Positions 8,187 through 17,047 of a stretch of 64,000 nucleotides of DNA are shown piece by piece. Below the pieces are notes generated by a model. It searched no databases, had not been told where the DNA came from, and worked only from the letters and a program-made list of their open reading frames with translations. The DNA lies in the NCBI GenBank assembly GCA_903928055.1, contig CAIYPG010000068.1:62001-126000 (forward strand), written 5' to 3'. The DNA is from an uncultured beta proteobacterium (GTDB lineage Bacteria; Pseudomonadota; Gammaproteobacteria; Burkholderiales; SG8-39). The translations under genes and the position numbers were made by a program. Each line of letters starts with the position of its first letter. Position 1 is the stretch's first letter.

Positions 8187-9236
8187 TCAGGCCTGATCGC
8201 GCAGGGCGGCGCGGATTTCGGGCAGTGTGCGCAGCAGTTTTTCGGTCTGCGCGACGGACAGGCGCTGCGTGTTGTGCGAGGTGTAATCGTCCTCTGCCGC
8301 TTCCTTGCGGTCGCCCTCGGTGAAGTACTTGGCGTAGTTCAGGTCGCGGGAATCCATGCGCAACCGGAGGTAATTGCCCATGTCCTCGGCGCTGCGCATT
8401 TCTTCGCGGGTTGCCAGGGTTTCAAAGATTTTTTCGCCGTGACGAATGCCGATGACGCTGACCGGCACACGCGATTTGAACAGGCGTTTCAGCGCGCTCA
8501 CCAGGTCTCCGACAGTGCATGCGGGCGCCTTCTTGATGAAGATGTCGCCCTGGTCGGCGTGTTCAAAGGCATGGATGACGAGCTCGATCGCCTCCGGCAG
8601 CGCCAGCAGGAAGCGCGTCATGCCCGGTTCGGTGACCGTAATGGGTTTTTTCGCACGGATCTGGTCAATGAACAGCGGAATTACCGAGCCGCGCGAATGC
8701 ATGACATTGCCGTAGCGCACGCAGGCGACCACTGTCTTGCCGGCATGGCTGCGGGCGCTGGCCTGGGCCAGCTTTTCCATCATGCCCTTGGTCATGCCCA
8801 TTGCGTTGATGGGATAGACGGCCTTGTCCGTACTGAGGCAGATCACCCGGCCGACGCCATTGGCAATCGCCGATTCGATGACGTTGTTGCTGCCGATGAC
8901 ATTCGTCAACACGGCCTGCATGGGGAAGAAGTCACAGGAGGGCACCTGTTTCAGTGCTGCGGCGTGAAACACGAAATCCACGCCGGCCATGGCCTGGTCC
9001 ACGCTTTCGCGGCTGCGCACATCGCCAATGAAGAACTTCAGGCGCGGTTCGGCGTATTCGATGCGCATCATCTCCTGCTTCAGCTCGTCACGGCTGAAAA
9101 TGCGGATTTCACGCACACCGCGCTTCAGCAATGGCGCAATGGCCTCTTTGCCGAACGAGCCGGTGCCGCCGGTGATCAGTGCAATCTTGTTCTTGAAGGG
9201 ATTGGCCAAGGTTGTCGTCAGAGGTGGGGTCGTCAA
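8187..9236 (-). CDS. capE: UDP-GlcNAc 4,6-dehydratase/5-epimerase CapE/WbjB/FnlA
   Basis: First enzyme of the UDP-L-FucNAc branch, 349 residues, soluble. It has GGTGSFGKEA near residues 22-31 and RIFSRDELKQ. The active-site strip CLSTDKAVYPINAMGMTK carries Met at the usual Tyr position, as in CapE/FlaA1-type inverting dehydratases. It lacks the membrane domain of the WbpM homologue at 2105, so the locus carries both a short and a long dehydratase for UDP-GlcNAc. It is separated from the WbuB-like gene by only 13 bp. Confidence 0.93.
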   Translation of the reverse strand: MTTPPLTTTLANPFKNKIALITGGTGSFGKEAIAPLLKRGVREIRIFSRDELKQEMMRIEYAEPRLKFFIGDVRSRESVDQAMAGVDFVFHAAALKQVPSCDFFPMQAVLTNVIGSNNVIESAIANGVGRVICLSTDKAVYPINAMGMTKGMMEKLAQASARSHAGKTVVACVRYGNVMHSRGSVIPLFIDQIRAKKPITVTEPGMTRFLLALPEAIELVIHAFEHADQGDIFIKKAPACTVGDLVSALKRLFKSRVPVSVIGIRHGEKIFETLATREEMRSAEDMGNYLRLRMDSRDLNYAKYFTEGDRKEAAEDDYTSHNTQRLSVAQTEKLLRTLPEIRAALRDQA

Positions 9237-9249
9237 TTCGGTTGATCGA

Positions 9250-10482
9250 TCAGGGCGAAGGTGACTTGTCGCCTCGGGCTTCTTCGAACCACTGCTCCAG
9301 CTGGGTCATGAGATGGTCGCGTTCGAAATGCTGGCGATAATATTCCCGGCCGGACTGTCCCATGCGCATGCGTTCCTCATTGGACTTCCGATAGAGAGCC
9401 AGAACGTTCTCCGCCAGGGCTTTCGCGTCGCCTGCGGGTCCGACGAGCGCAGCACCGGATTCCCGCAGCACGCTTGCGCCTTCGCCGTCCAGCATGCCGA
9501 CAATGGGTCGTCCACAAGCCAGATAGGATTGTATCTTACCGGGAATGGTCAGCGCGAAGATCGGGTCCCGCTTCAGAGTGACCAGCAGCGCGTCGGCTTC
9601 GGCAAACAGTGGTGGCATCATCTCAAGCGGATGGCTGCCCTTCAGGTGCACGGTGTCGGTGAGCTTGCGTGCCAGCACCTGCTGCTTCACACCGGCGGCC
9701 ATGCGGCCGTCGCCGACAATCACCCAGCGGATGTTCTTTTCTTCTCTCAGCAGTTCGGCAGCGTCCAGAATGGCTTCGAAATTCTGAGCGGCGCCGATAT
9801 TGCCGGCAAATACGACACGAAAGCCCTGCGGCATCGTGATCGTAAGCGGTATTTTCGCTGCTTCGGTGAATTGCGCTTCGGCCCAGCTCGGAAAGTAGCG
9901 TACCTGCCCTGTAGTTGCGCCCTGGGCCATGACTCGCTCGATGAATCCGCGGGACTGCACCAGCACCCGGTCGCAGCGCCGGTAGATGAAGCGGACCAGT
10001 TGGCTGATCAGGCCGAGCACAAAGGGCGAACGTACCGAGCCGGCGGCGGTCACGCTCTCTGGCCACAGGTCGAGCACCCAGAGCAGCACCGGGGTTCCAC
10101 GCAGGCGGCGCAGCAAAAGCGCCGGCAATGCGACGGTGATCGGCGAGGGCTCATGCACGAATATCGCATCGAACTTTCCCCGGCATTTCCATGGCCCGAG
10201 GATGCTCGCGGACAAGGCAAACGAGATGTAGTTGAGCGCGAGGCGCAGGCCGCCGCCCCTGCCGCGCGGGATCAGCGGGCAGCGGCGGATGTCCACGCCA
10301 TTCCAGGTTTCACGGGTGCGTGAAAACCAGCCATGCCCCTCGAAAAAGCGACCGGCCGGGTAATTCGGGGTGCCGGTCAGCACGGTCACTGCGTGACCGC
10401 GTTCCTTCAATGCCAGCGCGAGGTCGTTGATTCGGAAATTCTCCGGCCAGAAATACTGCGAAACGATGAGGACATTCATGCC
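9250..10482 (-). CDS. wbuB: WbuB-like glycosyltransferase family 4 (probable L-fucosaminyltransferase)
   Basis: GT4 enzyme of 410 residues starting MNVLIVSQYFWPENFR, the N-terminus characteristic of WbuB/WbjE-type FucNAc transferases. Downstream are TGTPNYPAGRF, VLDLWPESVTAAG, FAGNIGAAQNFE, and the donor site PGKIQSYLACGRPIVGMLDGE. An open frame continues 62 codons further upstream but is rejected: it is low-complexity, overlaps the neighbouring glycosyltransferase gene, and the ATG at 10482 follows that gene's stop by a few bases. Its position beside capE-capF-wbjD suggests it uses UDP-L-FucNAc. That donor assignment is inference. Confidence 0.88.
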   Translation of the reverse strand, partial: GMNVLIVSQYFWPENFRINDLALALKERGHAVTVLTGTPNYPAGRFFEGHGWFSRTRETWNGVDIRRCPLIPRGRGGGLRLALNYISFALSASILGPWKCRGKFDAIFVHEPSPITVALPALLLRRLRGTPVLLWVLDLWPESVTAAGSVRSPFVLGLISQLVRFIYRRCDRVLVQSRGFIERVMAQGATTGQVRYFPSWAEAQFTEAAKIPLTITMPQGFRVVFAGNIGAAQNFEAILDAAELLREEKNIRWVIVGDGRMAAGVKQQVLARKLTDTVHLKGSHPLEMMPPLFAEADALLVTLKRDPIFALTIPGKIQSYLACGRPIVGMLDGEGASVLRESGAALVGPAGDAKALAENVLALYRKSNEERMRMGQSGREYYRQHFERDHLMTQLEQWFEEARGDKSPSP

Positions 10483-10486
10483 GGGC

Positions 10487-11629
10487 TCATGTCCGAGTGG
10501 CTTCGGCAATGACGATGCGCAGGCAATCCTGCAGCGCCAGGGCTGCGGCGCGCCAGGTGTAGCGCTGCCGGACCAGCGCCTGCAGCCGCGCACCCATTTC
10601 GACAAGCGGTGCGTTGGGCTGCAGCAGTGTACGCAGGCCTTGCTCCAGTGCCGCGGCGGTCGCTGCAACGATGAGGCCGCCGCCGCATTCGGCCAGTTCG
10701 GGAAAGCCGCACTGGTCGGTCAGCAGTACTGGTCTTCCATGTGCGCCGGCTTCCAGCACGACAATGGACATGGCCTCCGAGCGGGACGGGATCGCGATCA
10801 GTTGTGCATGCCGCATCAGCCAGCGTTTGGTGCCGCCGGTGACCGGACCGGTAAAGTGCACGCGATCCGCAGCATTGCCTCGTGCGGCGGCTGCCTTCAA
10901 CCCGGCGCCCAGTCCCTCGTCAGGACCGGCAAAGACAAGGTGCACGTCAGGGAAGGCCATGGTCGCGGCAAGGTAGGCCCCCAACAACAGGTCGGGGCCC
11001 TTGATCGGATTCAGGCGGCCGATGAACAGGATATAGGTCCTGCCGCCCAGTGCGGGCAGCGGACTGGCATCTCCCGCCGCATCGGCTGAGTCATCCATGT
11101 CCACCCCATTGGGAATGACGGTCACGCGGCTGGCGGGTACGCCATAGTCGGCAAACTGGCTGATTTCCGATTCGGTGATGGCGATGCCGCGCGCGGCGTT
11201 GCGCGCAATGGCATGACCAACCAGCGTGTTGTAGCCCGCCTTGATGAGTCGGGACCGGCCAAACGGCGGCAGGGCACCGGCCGGGGAGAAAACATAGGGC
11301 CGGCCCGCCTGACGCGCAGCCCAGTAGGCGAGGGCGTTGATCGCCGTCCAGTGGTTCATGATATGCACGACGTCGGCATCAGACACTGCACGATAGATGC
11401 GATGCAGCGCCGGTTCCGGGAGGTAGAAGCGGTCGAGCAGGTTGCGCAATACGACGGGCGTCAGCCCGGCAATGCCTTCAAGGCGGCGATTGCCTTCTCC
11501 GATGTCTGTGGTCAACACGCTGACTTCATCGCCCAGCAATGCCATGTGGCGTGCGAGGCAATAAGTGCGTTCGGCTGTGCCGCCGCCACGAACGGCTTCG
11601 AGCGACGCGTTGACGAACAGGATTTTCAT
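10487..11629 (-). CDS. Glycosyltransferase family 4
   Basis: GT-B retaining glycosyltransferase, 380 residues. The N-terminal acceptor domain begins MKILFVNASLEAVRGGGTAER. In the middle are VTVIPNGVDMDDS and YILFIGRLNPIKGPDLLL, and the C-terminal E-x7-E-type strip SRSEAMSIVVLEAGAHGRPV lies near residue 295. It acts on the cytoplasmic face, adding one sugar to the lipid-linked oligosaccharide. Donor and linkage are unknown. It sits 21 bp after a methyltransferase gene and 4 bp before wbuB. Confidence 0.88.
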   Translation of the reverse strand: MKILFVNASLEAVRGGGTAERTYCLARHMALLGDEVSVLTTDIGEGNRRLEGIAGLTPVVLRNLLDRFYLPEPALHRIYRAVSDADVVHIMNHWTAINALAYWAARQAGRPYVFSPAGALPPFGRSRLIKAGYNTLVGHAIARNAARGIAITESEISQFADYGVPASRVTVIPNGVDMDDSADAAGDASPLPALGGRTYILFIGRLNPIKGPDLLLGAYLAATMAFPDVHLVFAGPDEGLGAGLKAAAARGNAADRVHFTGPVTGGTKRWLMRHAQLIAIPSRSEAMSIVVLEAGAHGRPVLLTDQCGFPELAECGGGLIVAATAAALEQGLRTLLQPNAPLVEMGARLQALVRQRYTWRAAALALQDCLRIVIAEATRT

Positions 11630-11650
11630 ATCGCCCGAGCGTGGTTCGGG

Positions 11651-12379
11651 TCAATGACCAGACGATTGAGCAGGCTTTGCAGCCTCGACGTAGACCGTTT
11701 CCTCCGGCCGGTTGTCGAGCACGGCGATGTCCGGTGTCCTGCCTTCCTGATAACTGCAGCGCCGCACATCGACAAAACCAAGCTCCTGCAGCACGTCGCG
11801 CAGCAGCTCGAAGTCATACATGTATTTGTGGCGTGCAAGGTAGCTGGCGCGATCTTCCACGAAGAAGTAGTTCTCCAGCATCGCCTTCTTTTTCCCGGCC
11901 TGGTACTGCGCAACGGCATAGGCCAGGTCGGGCACGCAGATGCGGCAGATGCCGCCGGGTTTGAGCACGCGCAGGCTCTCGGCAAGCAGGCGGCGCGCAT
12001 CTTCCCGGAACAGGTGCTCGAGGAAGTGCGATGAATAGACGAAATCGGCGCTGTTGTCGGGGAAAGGCAGGTTGAAGGCGAGGTCGTGATGCAGGAAGCG
12101 GTGCGAACCGAGCAGCCCGGTGTATTGTTCGAGGGTGTAATACCGGTTCGCGCCGGAGGCCCGGTACATGATTTTCAGCAGCGAATGCGGCCAGCCGGCA
12201 ATCAGCGCATTCAGGCTGGCATCGACGTTCAGCCAGCCCTCACAGACTGCAAGCCCGCAACCGAGATTGAGTTTGACAAGTCCATCGCCGGGGTGCGGCG
12301 CGGGTACGACGCGCCGGCCGCGTTTGAGGCGGCAGAGCAGCGTGTTAGCCGTTTCGATGATGGTGCGAAGCAATGACAT
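11651..12379 (-). CDS. Class I SAM-dependent methyltransferase
   Basis: 242-residue Methyltransf_11-type protein. SAM-binding motif I is KLNLGCGLAVCEGWLNVD, the post-II strip is SSHFLEHLF, and the late motif is LKPGGICRICVPDL. It starts at the ATG at 12379, two bases before the upstream stop; an open frame 35 codons longer lacks support and overlaps the upstream gene. In glycan loci such proteins usually O-methylate a sugar or cap the chain. The substrate is not deducible. It is followed 21 bp later by a GT4 gene. Confidence 0.82.
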   Translation of the reverse strand: MSLLRTIIETANTLLCRLKRGRRVVPAPHPGDGLVKLNLGCGLAVCEGWLNVDASLNALIAGWPHSLLKIMYRASGANRYYTLEQYTGLLGSHRFLHHDLAFNLPFPDNSADFVYSSHFLEHLFREDARRLLAESLRVLKPGGICRICVPDLAYAVAQYQAGKKKAMLENYFFVEDRASYLARHKYMYDFELLRDVLQELGFVDVRRCSYQEGRTPDIAVLDNRPEETVYVEAAKPAQSSGH

Positions 12380-12380
12380 G

Positions 12381-13265
12381 TCAGACCGTTTCTGATGGAT
12401 ACATCGCCGGCACGCCTCGCTTGACCGGATATTCCGCGTGGCAGGCGTCGCAAACCAGGCTGGAGGCCAGTTCTGTGAGCGCATTGCTGCCGCAACCTGG
12501 GCAGCGCATCAGTTCCTTGAGCTGGATGCCCTTGTTGCGACGCGACTGCGACAGGGTGGCGCGCAGTGCATTCAGCGCCATGCCGCGCCATCCGGTGCGC
12601 AACGGTGTTCCGTGGCCGGCTGATGTTCCCTCGGGAGGCTGCCAGTCAGCGCGGACTTCCGGATTCAGCACCGTGAATGCGATGTGTGATTCCCAATAGT
12701 GGCGCACATGGAACTCGAAAGGATGCGTCGGAATCAGATGTCCGGCCACCAGCGGTTTGGCACGGTCTTCATACAGTTCGACGATTTCCGGATCGGCACG
12801 CCAGCCAGGCTTCTTGCGGATCACCAGACTGCCCTCGCGCGTGGTGATTTCCAGCCGGTGGTCGTGATACGGATTGATCCGCTCCATGAAAGCATCCGGC
12901 ACCTCGATGTACCCGGCTTTCGCCACGCGCTGCAATTCCCCGAGAAAGCGTTCCGGATCGGCGGAGTGCTCAAGCACATGCGAGGCGATGACGAAGTCGA
13001 AGGCCTTGTCGCGAAAGGGCAGCGACTCGACAAACCCGAGTACCGTCGGCCGGTCCACTGTCAACGGAACCCAATGGCGTTCACGGGTGGTTTCGTAGGC
13101 GTCCAGCAGCACGTTGGCGCGCGGGTAAGGGTTGCCGCCGGAGCCGACCTCCAGCACCAGCGCGTTGTCGTCAATGGGGCAGTGCAGGCGGCGCAACGAC
13201 CAGGCGATGCGCTCGAAGCCCATCCGGCGTGCCCAGCGCATGGCGGATGACTGGGTTTCAAGCAT
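12381..13265 (-). CDS. SAM methyltransferase fused to a C-terminal Trm112-like zinc ribbon
   Basis: 294 residues. The N-terminal part is a class I methyltransferase-like domain with EVGSGGNPYPRANVLLDAYE (motif I), PFRDKAFDFVIASHVLEHSADP and an EVPDAFMERINPYHDHR strip. The last 40 residues (255-294) form a separate module with CPGC (255-258), CDAC (272-275) and the ending AEYPVKRGVPAMYP. This matches the Trm112/UPF0434 zinc-ribbon pattern. Trm112 is known in eukaryotes and archaea as an activating partner of methyltransferases, so this looks like a natural fusion of enzyme and activator-like domain. It overlaps the CgeB-like gene by 8 bp. The substrate is unknown. Confidence 0.82.
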   Translation of the reverse strand: MLETQSSAMRWARRMGFERIAWSLRRLHCPIDDNALVLEVGSGGNPYPRANVLLDAYETTRERHWVPLTVDRPTVLGFVESLPFRDKAFDFVIASHVLEHSADPERFLGELQRVAKAGYIEVPDAFMERINPYHDHRLEITTREGSLVIRKKPGWRADPEIVELYEDRAKPLVAGHLIPTHPFEFHVRHYWESHIAFTVLNPEVRADWQPPEGTSAGHGTPLRTGWRGMALNALRATLSQSRRNKGIQLKELMRCPGCGSNALTELASSLVCDACHAEYPVKRGVPAMYPSETV

Positions 13266-14352
13266 GATTCTGTCTGCCCATCATTCCGGACTGCTCCATC
13301 CACGCCAGCAGGTCGCGCAGCCGCGATTTCAAATCGTGGCCGTCGGAATTGACGCGTTGCAGGCCGGCCTGTGCCACGGAATGACGTCGATCGTCATCGC
13401 CGAGGTACAAGGACAGTTTGTCCAGCAATTCGTCCTTTGAACGGAAGAAGTCTGCTTCGCGTCCCTCGGCAAACAGCGAGGCGAGGTCATCGGAATATTC
13501 ACTCAGCATCATCGTTCCGGTGGCAGGGATTTCAAAGCAGCGGCGCGTATAGGTATCGCGGTTCAGCCTGGAAAAGAAACACAGCGCCACTTTGGCGCCA
13601 CACAAGGCCTTATTGTAGTCCTCGCCCCACACGAGTTTCACTGGTCGCAGGTGTCGCAAGGTGTCCGACCCGGACAATACCGGGTCCCAGTCATAGCCCG
13701 GCCCGAACAGCCGCAACCGGAAGCCTTGCCTGACCACGTTCTCCAGCAACTCGAGTCGGCCGTCGTTTTCATAGTGCCCGACGAAAACAACATCCGTGGC
13801 GTAGCACGCCTCGTCCTCAGGCGTCAAAGTCACCGGATGGTTGCGCTCGGGAATGAACCAGGACCGCAGCAGTCGCACCTGCCTTGCGCCATGCCGTGAG
13901 AATTCCTCCAGGTTGTGGTGACGGTAGGCGAGTGCCACGTCGTATTCGGCCAGGCAATCCAGGAAATGCCGCCAGCGGTAGTGCGGCTGTCCGGGGCCGA
14001 AGGGATCGTCATTGTTGTAGCCGGCGATGACAATGCCCGGAACCTGTTCCCGAATCCTGCGCAGCGCCGATGCCTTGACATGCGTGCCGCGGTAGATGAA
14101 CAGCAGGTTCGGTTGCATCTCGGTGCACTTGCGAACGAGGTCTGCGTTGAGACGGTTAACAGCAGGGCCACGCACGAACTTGTCCTGGGCCCTGAGGAGA
14201 GGTCGTTGCAGCCGGTCCAAGGCTCTCGATGTCGGCTTGAAATAGTCATGCCAGAGAAAGCCCTGTGCCTCGTGCCCGAGCTCGCGCAAGGCATGGATGA
14301 CCGGTCTTTCGTGAAGCTCCGAATGCCCGTCGCCGGCGACCAGGATTCTCAA
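13258..14352 (-). CDS. CgeB-family glycosyltransferase
   Basis: 364 residues resembling CgeB/Glyco_trans_1_2 glycosyltransferases. The start is MRILVAGDGHSELHERPVIH, with a conserved-looking GYNNDDPFGPG, DVVFVGHYENDGR and FGPGYDW. The C-terminal donor site is YTRRCFEIPATGTMMLSEYSD, typical of the family. It is cytoplasmic and presumably adds a sugar of the repeat unit. It overlaps the preceding GT2 gene by ATGA and the methyltransferase-Trm112 gene by 8 bp, suggesting coupled translation with that fusion protein. Donor unknown. Confidence 0.83.
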   Translation of the reverse strand: MRILVAGDGHSELHERPVIHALRELGHEAQGFLWHDYFKPTSRALDRLQRPLLRAQDKFVRGPAVNRLNADLVRKCTEMQPNLLFIYRGTHVKASALRRIREQVPGIVIAGYNNDDPFGPGQPHYRWRHFLDCLAEYDVALAYRHHNLEEFSRHGARQVRLLRSWFIPERNHPVTLTPEDEACYATDVVFVGHYENDGRLELLENVVRQGFRLRLFGPGYDWDPVLSGSDTLRHLRPVKLVWGEDYNKALCGAKVALCFFSRLNRDTYTRRCFEIPATGTMMLSEYSDDLASLFAEGREADFFRSKDELLDKLSLYLGDDDRRHSVAQAGLQRVNSDGHDLKSRLRDLLAWMEQSGMMGRQNHA

Positions 14353-15395
14353 ACCGAGCGTCCCTTGTAGAGTTTCCCTAGTGTGGGCGTATGGCCGAGC
14401 CGGCGCTTGATGAACTGGATGACCTTCTCGGTGCCGTTTGTTCCGAGCAGGAGCAGTGCCAGCACGTAGGCGTAGAACATGCCGCTGCGCGCAAATCCGA
14501 GCCGGCGCAGGTCGTTGGCGTAGCTGAGGAATTCACGCAATGGCCTGCTTGCCTGAATTGACAGCACGGGATAGGAATAACGGGATATGTCGTGCAGGAT
14601 CGCGTCGCGAATGGGCACCTTGTCTGTGTCCTCAACATACTGTGCCACCTGCAGCATGCCGCGCATGAAATGCAGGGAGGACTCGATCGTTCGGGTTTTG
14701 GGGACGAACTTGCCGCGCTCGCTTTCGGCATTGCCGAAATCGGGAATGCCACCGTTGCGGTACAGGGCGATGATCTGGGGGACGAACACCGCATTCATGC
14801 GCCCGGTAATACGCGCTGCGAGGTAGATCTGGTAGAGCAGCGTGCCATTCAGGTCGGCGGTCGCAAAGCTTTGTGCCAGCCGGCGGTGCAGGGTAACGCC
14901 GGAGATGACCACACAGCGCCGGAACACGGTGACGATGCTTTCTGCACCGGCCGGGAAGAAGCGCTCGGTATCAAAATAGCGGAATTCCTGGTTGATATGG
15001 GCCGGGTCATCGTCGAAGGATGCGTAACTGCGCACCACCACCCCGACGTCCGGATGGCGGGCGATCGCGGAAGCCACGCAACGCAGCGCCCCCGGGGCGA
15101 GCAGGTCATCATTGCCCATGAACATGCAGTAGTCGCCCTGCGCCATTTCAACCAGCCGGCGCAGATTGCGGTCATAGCCCAGGTTCTGTTCGTTCTCGAA
15201 CAGGCGGATGCGGCCAGGGTGGGTCACGAAATAGCGCGAGACCACCTCTGCGATGGCCATCCGCTCCGGCGAATCGTCCTCGCAGATGACGATCTCGAAA
15301 AGGTCGTAATCCTGCGACAGGATGGATTCCAGCAGCGGCGGCAAAAGCGCAGCGCGGTTGTAGGCGGGAATGCAGACGGAAATCAATGTTGACAT
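14349..15395 (-). CDS. Glycosyltransferase family 2
   Basis: Inverting GT-A glycosyltransferase, 348 residues. It begins TLISVCIPAYNRAALLPPLLESI, has EIVICEDDSPERM and the metal-binding MFMGNDDLLAPGAL near residue 95. The C-terminal 60 residues contain a hydrophobic stretch (SGMFYAYVLALLLLG), suggesting membrane association. It is typical of O-antigen loci; donor and acceptor are unknown. It starts 11 bp after the upstream methyltransferase gene. Confidence 0.87.
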   Translation of the reverse strand: MSTLISVCIPAYNRAALLPPLLESILSQDYDLFEIVICEDDSPERMAIAEVVSRYFVTHPGRIRLFENEQNLGYDRNLRRLVEMAQGDYCMFMGNDDLLAPGALRCVASAIARHPDVGVVVRSYASFDDDPAHINQEFRYFDTERFFPAGAESIVTVFRRCVVISGVTLHRRLAQSFATADLNGTLLYQIYLAARITGRMNAVFVPQIIALYRNGGIPDFGNAESERGKFVPKTRTIESSLHFMRGMLQVAQYVEDTDKVPIRDAILHDISRYSYPVLSIQASRPLREFLSYANDLRRLGFARSGMFYAYVLALLLLGTNGTEKVIQFIKRRLGHTPTLGKLYKGRSV

Positions 15396-15406
15396 GGAAG
15401 TCGCGT

Positions 15407-16129
15407 CTAGCAGGCTTTCTTGAACAGCATGAGGTGTTCAACCCCGATCTTCGACAGTAACGGGTTGTTCAGTGTGCATAGTGCGTATTTGTAGAGAAGC
15501 TCCTTGGACCAGCGGCCCATTCCGGGGAGCGGGAAGGAGTGACGCCGCAGCTTCTGGAGATGCAGCCCGTGCTTTTCTGCGGCCAGCAGCAACTGCGCAA
15601 GCGGCATCTTGTTTGTCGAGTATGCGGGCTTGACGCCGGAAAACACCCTGCGCAGCGCGTAATAGGGCGACAGAATCCCGCCCAGTGGATTGGGATTCGG
15701 TGCAAATTCCAGCACAGCCAATCCACCGGGTTTCAGGCAGCTGGCTACCTTTGCCAGTGTGGCATCAATGGACGGCACGTGGGCCAGAACACCGACGCAA
15801 ATAATGATGTCGTATGCTGCGCCAGGCTCAAATCCTTCCAATGGCGTGTTGACAAGTTCAACCCTTCCCCGCAGATGGTCGGGAATCCGGGCCTCTGCCA
15901 GCTCGAGCATCCGCGGCGACAAATCGACCAGTGTCAACGCACTCACTTTCTCGAGGAACGGGATCGAGAGACTGCCGTCGCCGCAACCGATATCAAGCAT
16001 GCGCGTGCCATGGACATCGCCAAGAAATTCCTGGACGACCATCGCCCGTATTCTGATGATGTGGCGTCCGCGTTCCAGGTAAAACGGCCCGTCAAAAAAA
16101 CGCTTTACGGTTTCGGTATCCGGACTCAT
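15407..16129 (-). CDS. Class I SAM-dependent methyltransferase
   Basis: 240 residues with clear SAM-binding motifs: MLDIGCGDGSLSIPFLEK (motif I), LTLVDLSPRMLELA (motif II) and ILAHV-type strip IICVGVLAHVPSIDATLAK, then LKPGGLAVLEFAPN. The C-terminal third is basic and tyrosine-rich. It presumably methylates a sugar hydroxyl of the surface glycan or a small intermediate. It lies between the GT11 fucosyltransferase gene (34 bp gap) and a GT2 gene, so a modified fucose is one possible target; this is only positional inference. Confidence 0.83.
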   Translation of the reverse strand: MSPDTETVKRFFDGPFYLERGRHIIRIRAMVVQEFLGDVHGTRMLDIGCGDGSLSIPFLEKVSALTLVDLSPRMLELAEARIPDHLRGRVELVNTPLEGFEPGAAYDIIICVGVLAHVPSIDATLAKVASCLKPGGLAVLEFAPNPNPLGGILSPYYALRRVFSGVKPAYSTNKMPLAQLLLAAEKHGLHLQKLRRHSFPLPGMGRWSKELLYKYALCTLNNPLLSKIGVEHLMLFKKAC

Positions 16130-16162
16130 GACAGATGTTTTTTGGGAAGCATTAAGGGGCGC

Positions 16163-17047
16163 TTAGCCGCGCATCCTGATCCAGGATGATGGAACGATGT
16201 CCGATGAATCCAGGTCGATGGCGAACCACTTGTCCGGGGCGATGACCAGCTTTTCCGTACTCGAATTGAGCCAGGCACCCCACCAGCTGAAAGAACTATT
16301 TGCGATGATATGGTGCCGGCACAGGCTCATCAGCCGCATGTCCTGGTGTCCGTCCTTGGCAGAGTTGTGCGTGACGTAATGGCAGGGGCTGCTGATCTGG
16401 AGGTTGTCCTTCGCCCAGGGAATGTCGTTGGAGAAGATGAAGAACTGGGGATTTTCGACGCGGGAGGAAACGTAATCGATAGCGCGCCGATAATATTCGA
16501 GGGAACACAATCCATGCACGGCCAGCGTGCCTGGATTGCTGGCGAAATCCCCTCTGCGCACATGCAGGCTGACCGCATTGCATGATTTGATGGTTACTGC
16601 GAACGTCAGGTTCAATCCGGTCAGGGGCTGATTGAAGGAGAAATCGGCCAGTATTTCATTTCTGAACTGCTGAAAATATTTCTCGGATTGCCAGTTCCCC
16701 AGCAGGTAGCAATCGTCAGGAACGGCGGAGATTCCGGGCCAGTAAGTGAGGTTCTGCTCCATGATGAAATGCCGTCCCCTGAAGGCGGCCAACTGCTTTC
16801 GCATCAACAGGCGCCGGATCCGCGTCCCCGCACGCAGTCCGAGTACGCGGGTGAGTTCCGCCTTGTCCGCCTGCTCGGTGTCGATGCCGAAAACCCGGTT
16901 CAGTTCATAGCCATTGTGCAGCGTGTAATCAGCAAAATCGCGCAGATCCAGTCTGAGCGGAACGTTTCTCGAAAGAGAAATGGAACGTCCCAGGGCATGT
17001 TGGAACATCTGGTTGCCAAGGCCGCCGATGAGGTGGGAAATGATCAC
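16163..17047 (-). CDS. Glycosyltransferase family 11 (alpha-1,2-fucosyltransferase-like)
   Basis: 294-residue GT11 protein, expected to move L-fucose from GDP-L-fucose onto a sugar by an alpha-1,2 (or alpha-1,3) bond. The signatures are complete: GGLGNQMFQHALGRSI at 8-23, the nucleotide-binding HVRRGDFAS and the C-terminal NSSFSWWGAWLN. It starts with GTG at 17047, which aligns with the usual family N-terminus and is preceded in frame by a TAA. The donor is made by gmd and fcl in the same operon (26,996-29,108). Upstream is an unusually AT-rich 77-bp gap. Confidence 0.92.
   Translation of the reverse strand: MIISHLIGGLGNQMFQHALGRSISLSRNVPLRLDLRDFADYTLHNGYELNRVFGIDTEQADKAELTRVLGLRAGTRIRRLLMRKQLAAFRGRHFIMEQNLTYWPGISAVPDDCYLLGNWQSEKYFQQFRNEILADFSFNQPLTGLNLTFAVTIKSCNAVSLHVRRGDFASNPGTLAVHGLCSLEYYRRAIDYVSSRVENPQFFIFSNDIPWAKDNLQISSPCHYVTHNSAKDGHQDMRLMSLCRHHIIANSSFSWWGAWLNSSTEKLVIAPDKWFAIDLDSSDIVPSSWIRMRG

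Noticed and set aside
5908-8196. 762-codon plus-strand open frame opposite wbjD and capF
   Set aside because: It is a shadow of two well-supported minus-strand genes in GC-rich DNA, with no domain motif of its own.
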